This document shows positions 22,028 to 32,008 of a stretch of 64,000 bases of DNA, in pieces (the first letter of the stretch is position 1; each line of letters starts with the position of its first letter). Under the pieces are notes generated by a model. It saw only the letters and a list, made by a program, of their open reading frames with translations, made no database searches and was not told where the DNA came from. Position numbers and translations under genes: made by a program. The DNA is from Tethya wilhelma (lineage: Eukaryota; Porifera; Demospongiae; Tethyida; Tethyidae), in contig CAXIPT010000001.1 in the NCBI GenBank assembly GCA_964030475.1, positions 2,827,075-2,891,074 on the forward strand. The letters are read 5' to 3'.

Positions 22028-23068
22028 TTCTACGGTATCATCAAGGGCAGCGCCGAACATGTCCGCTTCGTCTTCGTGACGGGCGTGAGCATGTTCTCGA
22101 AGGTCAACCTCTTCTCCGGGCTCAACAATCTGAGGGACATCAGCCTCGACCCCCGCTTCGGGACGATCTGCGGTTACCGGGGAGAGGACCTCGATGAGGT
22201 CTTCGGCCCCGAACTGGCCGGACTGGACCGCGACGAGATACGCCGCTGGTACAACGGCTATCACTGGCGTGGCGGAACGCGGGTCTACAATCCCCATGAT
22301 GTGCTGCTGCTGCTCGACAGCCGGGAGTTCCGTCCCCACTGGTTCGAGACGGGATCACCGAACTTCCTGTTCAGGATGCTGGCGGAAAGGTCGGTGAGTC
22401 CGATGGAACTGGAAGGTCGGATGGCAGACATGTCGCTGCTGTCCAGCCTTGACGTCGGTGACATCGACATCGAGGCGCTGCTCTTCCAGACCGGCTACCT
22501 GACCATCGCGGAGGAACGCAGGGAAGGCCACAGGACGCTTTGCCGGCTGGATCATCCCAACCTCGAAGTCCGGCTCGGCCTCAACGACCAACTGATGGCC
22601 TGGCTGGGCAAGAAGGGTTCCGAACCGCAGGAACGGGGTCGCGAACTCGTTGAACTTCTGTCGGCGGGAGATTTCACCGGCTTCGGCGACAGGCTGCGGG
22701 CCTGGCTGTCGGGGATTCCCTATCAGTGGCACGCGAAAGGCGATCTGGCGCGTCATGAGGCCTGGTATGCGAGCCTGCTCTACATGTGCCTGCTGGCAGC
22801 AGGAGTGGATGTCCGTCCGGAGGAGGCATCCAGTCATGGTCGGGCGGACATGGTCATGAGGACCGGCCGGCAGGTTTTCGTGGTGGAGTTCAAGATGGCG
22901 GAAGGTGCCGACGAGGCTCCCGCCGCCCTGGACGCGGCCATCGCGCAGATGCGGGACCGGGGATATGCGGACAGGTACCGTGATGGCGACCGGCCCGTGC
23001 ATCTGGTAGGCATCGCCTGTGGCCGTGAAGCACGGACCCTTCTGGAAGTGCGGGCGGAACCGGCTTGA
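22028..23068 (+). CDS. Predicted AAA-ATPase with C-terminal PD-(D/E)XK nuclease-like domain, N-terminus missing
   Basis: 347 residues are open from the gap to TGA. The visible start (VRFVFVTGVSMFSKVNLFSG) is the sensor-side part of the AAA-ATPase_like domain (PF09820 type), followed by FNYNGY-like RRWYNGYHW and VYNPHDVLLLL. The C-terminal PD-(D/E)XK-type module has GRADMVMRTGRQVFVVEFKM (D and E-x-K ligands). Such proteins are abundant in Bacteroidetes and sponge-associated bacteria, and their function is poorly known. The Walker A region should lie upstream but is lost at the N. Base composition is distinctly GC-richer than the ThiL-HD-MTase segment, so this probably comes from a different contig. 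Confidence 0.82.
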   Translation, partial: FYGIIKGSAEHVRFVFVTGVSMFSKVNLFSGLNNLRDISLDPRFGTICGYRGEDLDEVFGPELAGLDRDEIRRWYNGYHWRGGTRVYNPHDVLLLLDSREFRPHWFETGSPNFLFRMLAERSVSPMELEGRMADMSLLSSLDVGDIDIEALLFQTGYLTIAEERREGHRTLCRLDHPNLEVRLGLNDQLMAWLGKKGSEPQERGRELVELLSAGDFTGFGDRLRAWLSGIPYQWHAKGDLARHEAWYASLLYMCLLAAGVDVRPEEASSHGRADMVMRTGRQVFVVEFKMAEGADEAPAALDAAIAQMRDRGYADRYRDGDRPVHLVGIACGREARTLLEVRAEPA

Positions 23069-23078
23069 AAGCGCCAAC

Positions 23079-23219
23079 ATGCACGGCAGCGAGCTTGGTC
23101 CCGCCGAGCATGATGACGGGATTCCGCCGCAAGGGATGCTCATTGTCTCCGACAATGACGTGGTGAAGCGATCTTTCGAGAGAAGGTTGTCTCGCAGGCA
23201 GAGGCGCAAGGGGAACTGA
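23079..23219 (+). CDS. Small basic protein, 46 residues, unknown
   Basis: An ORF starting MHGSELGPAEHDDG and ending in an Arg/Lys-rich tail (RRLSRRQRRKGN). It begins 10 bases after the AAA-ATPase stop, and its own stop is one base before the next ATG (tgaCatg). The tight spacing suggests one transcript. No family recognised; the coding status rests on spacing alone. Confidence 0.4.
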   Translation: MHGSELGPAEHDDGIPPQGMLIVSDNDVVKRSFERRLSRRQRRKGN

Positions 23220-23220
23220 C

Positions 23221-23325
23221 ATGATCGCCATTGTCGAATACACGCTGATTGCCATCATCATCGCAGGCGTCATCCACGGCGTGGTGACCTGTCTCCAACC
23301 ACTCGAGCACGGAGAACCGAAATGA
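23221..23325 (+). CDS. Small single-span membrane protein, 34 residues
   Basis: MIAIVEYTLIAIIIAGVIHG is one hydrophobic helix, followed by a short polar tail. The stop overlaps the next start as ATGA (23322-23325), the classical arrangement for translational coupling. Too short for family assignment. It could be a phage-type small membrane protein. Confidence 0.45.
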   Translation: MIAIVEYTLIAIIIAGVIHGVVTCLQPLEHGEPK

Positions 23326-23807
23326 GTGCAATCAAGCAGATGCCTTCCGGCAAATGGAATGCGGATGTACGCCGCAAGGGTCACCCCAGGCAGACCCGTA
23401 CCTTCGAGACCGAACGGGAAGCCAGGGAATGGGCGGAACAGGTGGAGACGGAAATGGACGCGGACCTGACCACCGCCAGTACCGCCCCCATGATGCAGGT
23501 CGGCAAATGGAAGGACAACGCGGAGAACGGAGAGAGTGACATGAACAGGAAAACCGAAGGCAGGGTCGGAGTTGGAAACATGGTGCTGGCCGTGCAGGCC
23601 ATGCGCAATTTCATTCCACCGCTCGAGCATCTGGCTACCATACTGGAAGATGCAGGTGCGTCCGACCTTTCAGCCGAATGTTCCGACCTGGCCGGACGCC
23701 TTGCCGAATCGGAAAAGTCCCTGACAGGGAAAGGCAGGGAAACCTATCCGTGGATTGACTGGAAGGATTTCGATTCCTGGTACACGAAGAAGTTCGACCC
23801 CGATTGA
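23322..23807 (+). CDS. Protein with an integrase-like arm-binding N-terminus and unknown C-terminal part
   Basis: 161 residues. The first 45 (MPSGKWNADVRRKGHPRQTR, then TFETEREAREWAEQVE) match the N-terminal arm-type DNA-binding module of phage/tyrosine integrases. No core-binding or catalytic (R-H-R-Y) domain follows. The rest is an acidic helical segment ending WIDWKDFDSWYTKKFDPD. An internal ATG near 23540 is preceded by ggagag at a suitable distance and could start the C-terminal half separately (about 88 residues). A phage- or mobile-element-derived DNA-binding protein is the best guess. Confidence 0.55.
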   Translation: MSAIKQMPSGKWNADVRRKGHPRQTRTFETEREAREWAEQVETEMDADLTTASTAPMMQVGKWKDNAENGESDMNRKTEGRVGVGNMVLAVQAMRNFIPPLEHLATILEDAGASDLSAECSDLAGRLAESEKSLTGKGRETYPWIDWKDFDSWYTKKFDPD

Positions 23808-24390
23808 CCACACCGGTTCGAATCCGTCAAAGTCTCAGCGCGGAAATGGCCGACAGAGACGATGGCCATATTCGAGCCGGAAATCCCGACCGGGGCGCGT
23901 CTCTGCGGGTGAGCCGCCGGTGCATGCCATTGATATCGTTGCGACAATTCGGGTGGTCTCTGCGCGTCTCGGAAATCGGCGACTGCGGCGCTGGGGGATC
24001 AGGATTCGAACCGAGACTGCAAGAGCCGGAGGCCGCGGGCCGACCAGCGTGTCCATCTGTGCTCGATGGTAACGGCGATTGTCGAAGCGACGCCCACCCG
24101 GATTTCTCGAGCCACGAGCCCCGAGTGCCGAACCTTGCCCACTTCTCGACCGCGTGGACGTGAGGGGACCCGGTATCGGATTCGTGGTCCGACCAGGGGA
24201 ATTCTCCACCCGGGGTCCGAGCGGGCATGACATTGCCCGGCTGTTCGTCGATGGCATTGCCGGCCTGTCCCGATGGCGCACCGGATCGTGCTGCTGTCCG
24301 ACCATTGCCTACCCCGCGGAACCACCCCCTTCGAGAACCCTTCAAATGCCCTTCAAACGTCGTCCGGTACGTGACCGGAGTAGTCTAGCG
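23808..24390. other. Bacterial GC-rich tail with no reliable gene
   Basis: Open frames exist on both strands because stops are rare at this composition; none has family features. Two T-arm-like strings in opposite orientation (ggttcgaatcc near 23815, ggattcgaacc near 24000) do not fold into complete tRNAs. Confidence 0.4.
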
Positions 24391-25047
24391 ATGTGACACA
24401 TTAGGAAGACGTAGTCAAAATAAAACAACTTTCTGTATGCTACATTACCCATACAGTGTGTATGGGATACAACCTAGTACATAGTCATGTAGGTAGCTAT
24501 TGTGACAGTGTATAGCCATGCTGCATATTGGTAGAATATTGTTGCATGTTAAAAGTGGTTCAATGAATTCTCTTTCAATTGAGAAGAATGCAGGCAAGAG
24601 TACTCTTAAACAAAGTGAAACACATTCCACTGTGAGGAGTGATTGTCCACAAGTCACCGCATCTTGAATACACACATTATTGTGTATTGCTGTGAGGTGA
24701 AGTTATACAGATCCATTATAGTCTTCGAAATTTTATTTTTGGCACAACAAGTGAAAATAATTACGAAGGAACTGAAAGTGGACAACAGTCAAATATAATG
24801 ATTAATTCATTTTGAATACCCTCTTGACTAAAAATTAAATAGTAATTAAGCCACCAAAGAGAAGCTGTATAACACACACACACACACATTATAGTTACAC
24901 GACCCCTTAAGTTGGGGGGTACTCGATGCATGGTCAAGTGCCGCACACTAACGGCATGCAATTTGCCATCGACCCCCTGTGACCCTTAGCTACTCTATTG
25001 TCACCTCCACCCATCCAGTAACCAGCAATTAGCCTATAAAAACTTTG

Positions 25048-25060
25048 GTTGCTAGGCAAT
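25048..25060. promoter_or_regulatory. RFX X-box-like site
   Basis: gttgctaggcaat is close to the X-box palindrome GTTGCC(A/T)NGGCAAC used by RFX factors at ciliary genes. It lies 155 bp before an ATG with a good donor downstream, but no confirmed gene follows. Confidence 0.3.
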
Positions 25061-25582
25061 GGCACACACACACACACACACACACACACAACATGATACT
25101 AATCCCAGCAAGTGAAGCTACAGTCTAGTCCAGTCACACTGCGCTACACATCGTGACTGCTGCGACGACCAGATGCAGGATACACATTACAAGAGCCGTA
25201 CACTGACTTAACTATGCATGGAGAATCATTCATCACTAACACAAGTGTGGCACAGCATGTGGCCACTGCAATGTCAGGTATGTGCCAGTCAACACTCCAT
25301 CTCCTTACATGAACAATGGATCCTAAACTGAAAATAGTGCAGCCATTAAGTTTTAATTAATACATAACCCATGACAATATAACTCAATTACAGTGGCAAG
25401 GTATCAGTTGCCACAAGTCAGCACTTTCTTGACTACAGAGTAAATAAAACCCGGACTATTTATAGTCCGGCAAATCTTCAGCTTAGTAAAGGAAATTGGA
25501 GGGGATGATTCTTTATGTATACATAGAAGTACTGTAGTGATAGCACCATATATAAATGTATATATGTATATATTATATATAT

Positions 25583-25583
<1 letters not shown>

Positions 25584-25659
<76 letters not shown>
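25584..25659. repeat. (CA)n microsatellite
   Basis: An uninterrupted CA run of 38 units, preceded by an AT-rich tatata stretch. Confidence 0.95.
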
Positions 25660-25661
<2 letters not shown>

Positions 25662-26793
25662 GTAGAGAAGTGTGTCTGTTTCTTGTGTATTCACAGAGAG
25701 GTGGATAGTGCTGTCAAAAAGGATGCACTTTCACCCATAGTCATTGCAAAGAGATGAAATCACACTTTTAACTATAAGCCTAACTGTAAGCATCCTTCCC
25801 TCAAGTAAATACAACAAACAGTTTGGAACAAATTCCCACAATTACTTTGTAGTGCCTGGAAGATATTATTTTGAGCTCACATCCAGCTGTCATATGTGTG
25901 GGAGCAACACAAAAACACTTCAAATCTCATACTGAAAGTACTACAAACGCTTACAATTAACAGAATTAAGAACAGGCATCAGGTTTCTGGGCTGACAGGC
26001 TTCAATGGAGGACTGTGGTTCAAAGCCTACATACAACCCACACACCATCAATAAGCCAGTCACCAGTACAAGCTACAAAACATAACACTGTCTCCTTTTA
26101 TCATCAGTAGCAAAGCACCAGGCTACTAGATATTATTATAATAATAATATCTTTGTCAAGACTTCACTAGTAACATTCCAAGCCACCCTCAAATAAATCA
26201 CTTTGTACTAGGAATGTGCAACATGATCCCTGGCAACAAATAAACACAGGACACATCAAGGTCAGTTTCCAAAAACTTTACACAAATATTTTCATAATGT
26301 ATAGGGCAGTAGTTCCAATTTGAATGCTTTAGAGTAGGGAGAGGAAATGCCCCATAACTCATGCAAGCCAAGACACAGCACCTACAACATATTATTTCTA
26401 TGTAAATGTTGACACACAGGAAGTCATTTTAAGCAAAGGGGAAAGAATTCAAAGTGTGACATCATGTTCAGTCATGGTGGGCTGGTATGTATACTAAGTC
26501 AATAGCCTCCTTACTTCTAAAACAAACAAAGCCAATCACATGTTACCAATTAAGTAAATTGCCAGCTTCAATGTACAAACCAAAATTCTTTTTAATTCTT
26601 AGCGATTCCAAGGTTGGAATTGCAACAATGCATGCAGTGAGCGCTATAGTAGTGCACAATATTTTCAAACATTTGTACACGCCTGACCACAATGCACAAA
26701 CACACATACATATACACATGGATAAATACATGTAGCCGTGCATTATTAAAATGGCCTTGAGTGCCGTCTTCAGTTTTGAATAAATAGTTTTGA

Positions 26794-26846
26794 ATACATA
26801 CATACATACATACATACATACATACATACATACATACATACATACA
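26794..26846. repeat. (CATA)n tetranucleotide microsatellite
   Basis: About 13 uninterrupted copies of the tetranucleotide catа-type unit (cata) in a non-coding region. Confidence 0.95.
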
Positions 26847-27572
26847 GGTATAGCACCTAACTCACAGTGAGACAGTGATGAACAAAAGACTCCAATTGGA
26901 GAGGCCGATGTCAAGAGCACTGAAGACAGCTGCATGAAGCAAATTGAACACACAAACACACTTTAAAACAAACATCAATTTACACACTTGTACACTTCCA
27001 AAGACATAATCAGACATTCACATTAAATTACACACACTGTGTAAGGCTTTTTTATGTGTGAAACAAATTTCGAGGATTTGCTGAAATTACATTTATGTTT
27101 TGATTTTCATGGATTGTCTTGCTTGCCATCCTAGTAGTACAAAGCACTACACCATGGAATTCACAGTTTCTATTTTCGAGGATAGTCCCCAAATCCACAA
27201 AATCTCTGAAAACTGTGAATATTGCTTTCCACGGGGGAAAAAAAATGCCCTATACCTATACAGTACCACTAGAGCAGTTGCAAGTCCAATATACAGCATT
27301 TTCAAAACCGGAAGTATTTTGAAGTGATTTGATTTTTGCCATATGGAAGTAAATGATGTCTGCCCATTTCTCTGTATCACTCTGTAATTGCAAGTGCTCT
27401 ATATATGACTGTACATGCATGCATCAAAATGGAAGCTAGTATTTTTAAGCATTAAAGTTAGCTTGCTTGCTGCACAGTAATAAACAGTTATCAATTTCTA
27501 CACATTACTCTGTAGAGTTTTCTTTGCATAGCAACAACCATTCCACATTATTTAACCTGTGCACACTCTTAC

Positions 27573-27900
27573 CAACAGGGACAATATTCCAGAGGTTTTC
27601 CCTCCAACCCAAGACTAATGGAGGCCGGCCCGTACATAGAGACCAAATCTTTCTCACAATCCAAGCCAGAAGGAACTTGGTAATGAGATGAATCATTGTA
27701 ATAGATAGGGGGAAAGGATAGCCCTGCAAGAGAAGTGCGCATTAATTAGAATAACATAGCAAACTTGGCAAATTTTAGTTACTTACCATGAGAATCCATT
27801 TGTTGTAAAATGTTAAACTAATTGAGAAAAAATAATAGAAAGATACCAAACAAAGTGTCTTTGTTGCTAAAAGGAGAATTCGAGGTATACCAACTGCCAT
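27573..27900 (-). CDS. SLC35C2: SLC35C2-like transporter, first two exons (N-terminal part)
   Basis: Exon 1 (27900-27787, 38 codons) starts MAVGIPRILLL and contains YYFFSISLTFYNKWIL, the first membrane segment with the family motif FYNKW. Exon 2 (27723-27573, 151 nt) begins GYPFPLSITMIHL and ends NLWNIVPVG at a GT donor in phase 1. Human SLC35C2 reads FSIGITFYNKW and FPLFMTMLHL at the same points. The next exons should lie leftwards and encode roughly residues 90-290. They are not readable before the bacterial block nor beyond it, while the C-terminal exons appear at 15205-15777. A Golgi membrane transporter; as assembled the gene is incomplete. Confidence 0.82.
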
Positions 27901-28838
27901 CGTGCAAATTAAACTTTCGTCAGTTCTCCAAAATTTCAGTAAACATATTTCGCATAATTAAGTTTGAACTGAACATACGGCATACTACATAATCTGATTA
28001 TAATAATCTGCAAGCAGAATGAATCAGCATGCTCAATGAATGTTAACTTTTAGAATAATAGAACATTCATGAATAAAATCTGTCTGCATGCATGCACAGT
28101 ATAAAGCAACACAAAAAGGAAGACGACCATCGATCATATGCCATAATATACTACAGAGGAACAATAATAGATTTGCTTTGTCATGATGTGAAGTACGTAC
28201 ATACACATAAAACTCAAAAAGCCTAAAACGGCTTAAACTCTAACTAGTTGCGATGCACAACCAAAATGAGAAAAAATAATAATAACAATACTGTAGAATC
28301 AGTATGAACTATGTCAATTTCATAGGTAGTGTTACAATGACATTGGTTTTATAGGGAAAACCCTGAAAGTTTTGAAACAAAAAATACAAAGAAAAAAAAT
28401 AATACTGTTTAGTTTCGTTTTACTAACTTTCAATAAATACAACATATCTTTGGTAATGTGACTTGGATGAGAATGCTCTGGTTTTTACAGGCGGACAAAA
28501 CGTACATAATGAAAACAGAGAAGAGAGAGAGAGAACAGAAGAGATCGCTGTAGCAAAGTAAGCTTCCCAAATTCTGAAAGCCTCACCAACTGGCTCTGAT
28601 AAGACACGTTTCCCAACTAGACATGAAACCACAACACAACAGACGGCAATAGAGAACTGTGACTCAAATAGCTCAGTGTGTGAAAACACAAGCTATTCTA
28701 AATCAACAGTACATAACAGTGTACAGGCCTGGTCTTACCCCCAATCACAACCGATAGTATTCCCAATAATAACGAAAGATAATAACTTCATCTGAATGTT
28801 TTTGTTTAGAGTCTCTCTACGTTTTATTTGGATCGATA
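27901..28838. other. Spacer: SLC35C2 promoter side and RNase 3' UTR
   Basis: AT-rich and without supported ORFs. Both neighbours are on the minus strand, so it should contain the 3' UTR of the Regnase-like gene (right) and the promoter of SLC35C2 (left). Confidence 0.4.
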
Positions 28839-30832
28839 TCACTGATTGAGAAGTTTCTGAATTTCATTGTAGTCTGTCACATTGGGGTAAGCAACCATGA
28901 CTCTTCTGATGCGTTCCTCACAGCCTGGAAAGACTGCCACGAGTTCACGAAACAACGTCTCATTATTGAGCACCGGTTCAGATTGGTTGGGGTGAAATTG
29001 TTGCTGTTGCTGCGGTAGTGGTGGCGGTGGTGCATATCTCATTCCGTCGTGTTGCCCGCTGGTGCCACTCACAGCCGGGGGGTGGTAGTAGATGGGTGGC
29101 TGTTCACTAGCATGCACACCACCACCACCGGGCAGCCGCGTCTGATGAGCTGGCAGTTGAGTGTAAGAGTGAGAATGTGGAAGAGGGGGGGCATGACCGC
29201 CACTAGATTGGGACACGTTGTAGGTAGTTCTCATCTGGACGGGATCACCAGTCGTCCGTCTTTGGCGGTGTTGATGATGTTGGTACCCGTCACCTTGATA
29301 GCCGAAGCTCTGGCCAGACAGTGAGCCATAGTCTACGGATCTCCTGCCACCACCTCCGTGTCTCTGATCGTGATGGAACTGAGGAGGCTCGAAAATCGGA
29401 TAGGATATGGACTTGTTGGATTGCTGTATCCTGTGTATCCCACCAGGATGCTGCGTTGCATCAGCCATCGGTCTGTTAGAATAGTTCGCTCCGGGCTGGG
29501 GTGGGTGATAGGGAGGGGATAACCCTCGGGCCGCCGTACCCCCGCTGTACTGTTGGGGGTATGAATCGGGGGAGTAGGGTGACATTCTTCGATCGAGACC
29601 TCTCGGCAGCAAGTGTGGCGAGGGGGCCATGCTGTATTGGTGCTCCAATGGTAGTTGCATCCGGGGCGACGGATCGGAAGTCTCTGGTGGAAGAGGTGGA
29701 CCAAAGGCCGTCGTTGGTTGGCGATGTTTAGTCAAATCTTCGGTGACCACTTTGTGTTGTCTTGTGCTGTTGGCTTGTTGGCTCGAGAGGTTGGCCATTG
29801 GGAAGGTGTGCATGTGAGGACGGGTGTCCTCGAGGGGAGTGAATGAGGAGGAGGGATCGGACGTGAGAGCAGGTGAAGAACGAGAGTAATCTTGAGGTTG
29901 AGGGGGAGAGAGACTGATAAAGTTTGGCTTGGAGGCATAGGTGGGTTGCTGCTGCGAAAAATTTGGAGGATAACCACTCTCTGCTGACGTTACTGATTGT
30001 TTACGAGGGCTACTTTGAAGTGACATTCGTCCCAGAACATCTGACACAGTGCTGATGTCAATCGTTGGACGTGAAGACAGAGGCATCTCACTACTAGTGG
30101 AGGGTCTCAAATCATCACCATAACCACTGTAACTGTGCAGTTTCAAATCCTCAGTGGATTGCTTATGAGCGAGAGATTTATCTGGACCAGGAGAAGGAGT
30201 TGCACTGCGAGATGAGCCGGGGGTTTTGCTTCCAGTACCAGTTGTTGGTTGGTCTCTATCGGGATGATAGAACTTGCACTTGCGTCCAAATGTACAGCCA
30301 GTTTCCAAGTAGGGACAAATCTTCAAGTTGCCAGCTTTATCCATGCCAGTTCTCCTCTTTCCTCCAGTTGAAGCATCACCAAAATCTTTCATGAGGATTT
30401 GACTCAAAGTGGGACCATGTCTACCAAGAGGATCTTCAGGAATCATGAGGAAGTCGCCAACGAATCTGAATTGGATCAATCGTTGTTCAATCACATCCCG
30501 CCAATCTGGATTCTCTTCGATGAGATCACGAAATTGATCGTTTGAGAGGATCACTCCACCCTCGTTGTGAGCCAGACGAACAATGAACCTGTCGTCATAA
30601 CACACTATTCTCTTTCCTTTCACTCTGCGCGATGGTGTGAATGTCAGCATCTCATCTCTTTCTAGCGAGTAGAGAACATCTTGATCAGTAATAGGAGTTT
30701 CAGGTCTTGATGCCTCCTTTCTCCACTCAGGAACAAAGACTGTGATTTTTTCGTGGCCACGGTTCTTGAAATGATCCACTGCTAGTTGGATTCCTTTACA
30801 TGAGAACACTTTTCCATTGCCATGACTGCAGN

Positions 30833-30886
<54 letters not shown>

Positions 30887-31957
30887 GTTAAAAAATTACA
30901 AAGGTGTCAGTTTACAAGCACACAATATAGGTTTGTTGTGGCTAATTGCCATCCATGCAGTCTACAGTTGTGTTCATTCTCAAGTGAGTGACTATGTACA
31001 CACTTGTATTCGTAACTCACTCAGCAGCATACATGGAGGCATTGTGTGGCCAACTTATAATGAAAATACCAGCGACTGAACATATAGCATAAAATTCCAG
31101 TGTAAACAAACAATGGAAGCTCAACATGTTACTCAAAGGCATAGATATAGACCCTGAAACTGAACCAGGGCTGCTTCTATAGATGGTCAAGTGTGTACAA
31201 ATGCAGTGAGTACTTGTAGAGTACCATGGTCAATTCCCAAAATAGTTGTGCTGTGAGATAGTAACTCTGACCATAGTTACCTTACAGAATAGTTCACTGA
31301 ATGTGTTTATCAAGGCTCATGTGGCTATGAATATCATTAGCTATATAGACAGCTGCATTGTGTTTCAATAGGGAGAGATTAATGAGTAAGCTTGCTGTTT
31401 ATTCATGAGCAATACTGAAGGTTGATTACAAGTGACCTTTCTATCCTGATGGATGAACAGTGATGCATTGAAACTGGTTGTCCATTAAAATAATAATAAT
31501 CATATTGCTGCTGTGTACACATGCACACACACAAACAAGAGAACAACACCACCTGTGCCTGCCTGCCTGCCTGCCCAAGTGCTGGCCAATGGGCTATTGG
31601 CATGACCCACAACTGAAACCAATGAATGCAATTAACGAAAAGCCTGACCACCCAACACAAAATTAGTCAGGACACACATCATTCATTGACCTATAGACTT
31701 TCTCTTTGTGTGTACCATATATTTAGGGTGTGCATATAATACATATGTGTACACCTGTACAGTTCTATAGGAACATGGTACAGTACAGTACAAGGTGAAA
31801 TCAGACTCCATAGACAAAGGAAAATTGAAAGTATGTGACAATTAGGAGGAAGCCTGGGTCACAACAGTCCAGAACATGGGAAATACCCACATGAACTATT
31901 AGGAATGTAGCTGAGGCTCCAGAGCTATACAGACCTATGGTGTTGTGTTCCCCCAAT

Positions 31958-32008
<51 letters not shown>

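Larger units (their letters stand above)
16340..24390. other. Block of bacterial sequence inside an animal scaffold
   Basis: This interval has uninterrupted, overlapping, prokaryote-type genes with Shine-Dalgarno-like leaders and no introns. Base composition is clearly GC-richer than the flanks, with a further rise after the N at 22027. The edges are fuzzy: animal-like sequence fades near 16340-16380 and resumes near 24390. It sits inside the SLC35C2 gene. It could be symbiont contamination scaffolded into a gap or a real insertion; the missing host exons favour contamination. Confidence 0.85.
24391..27572. other. Right remnant of an SLC35C2 intron, microsatellite-rich
   Basis: AT-rich animal DNA with (CA)n runs near 24873, 25063 and 25584-25659 and a (CATA)n run at 26794-26846. 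I searched the minus strand for the missing SLC35C2 membrane exons and found none. An RFX-like box (25048-25060) and a possible orphan exon (25214-25277, plus) are noted separately. Confidence 0.5.

Noticed and set aside
22355..23630. Long minus-strand ORFs (up to 284 codons) in the GC-rich bacterial part
   Set aside because: Antisense to the clearly coding AAA-ATPase/nuclease gene; stops are rare at this composition and no domain is recognisable.
23810..24075. T-arm-like strings ggttcgaatcc and ggattcgaacc, suggesting tRNA genes or an attachment site
   Set aside because: The five-base T-stems do not pair, and no acceptor, D-arm or anticodon arm can be folded around either; no duplicated attachment core was found.
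23827..24345. Minus-strand ORF of 172 codons at the end of the bacterial block
   Set aside because: Low-complexity Arg/Ser/Gly/Pro composition, competing frames on both strands and no motif.
25404..25694. ORFs of alternating Cys and Val
   Set aside because: Translations of a (CA)n microsatellite.
27147..27380. Minus-strand ORF considered for the missing SLC35C2 middle exons
   Set aside because: Its sequence has no transporter motif; the region looks like a degraded AT-rich repeat with a short inverted repeat (attcacagttt / aaactgtgaat).
28423..28689. Minus-strand ORF of 88 codons downstream of the RNase stop
   Set aside because: It lies in the expected 3' UTR, has no family match and no splice link to a neighbour.
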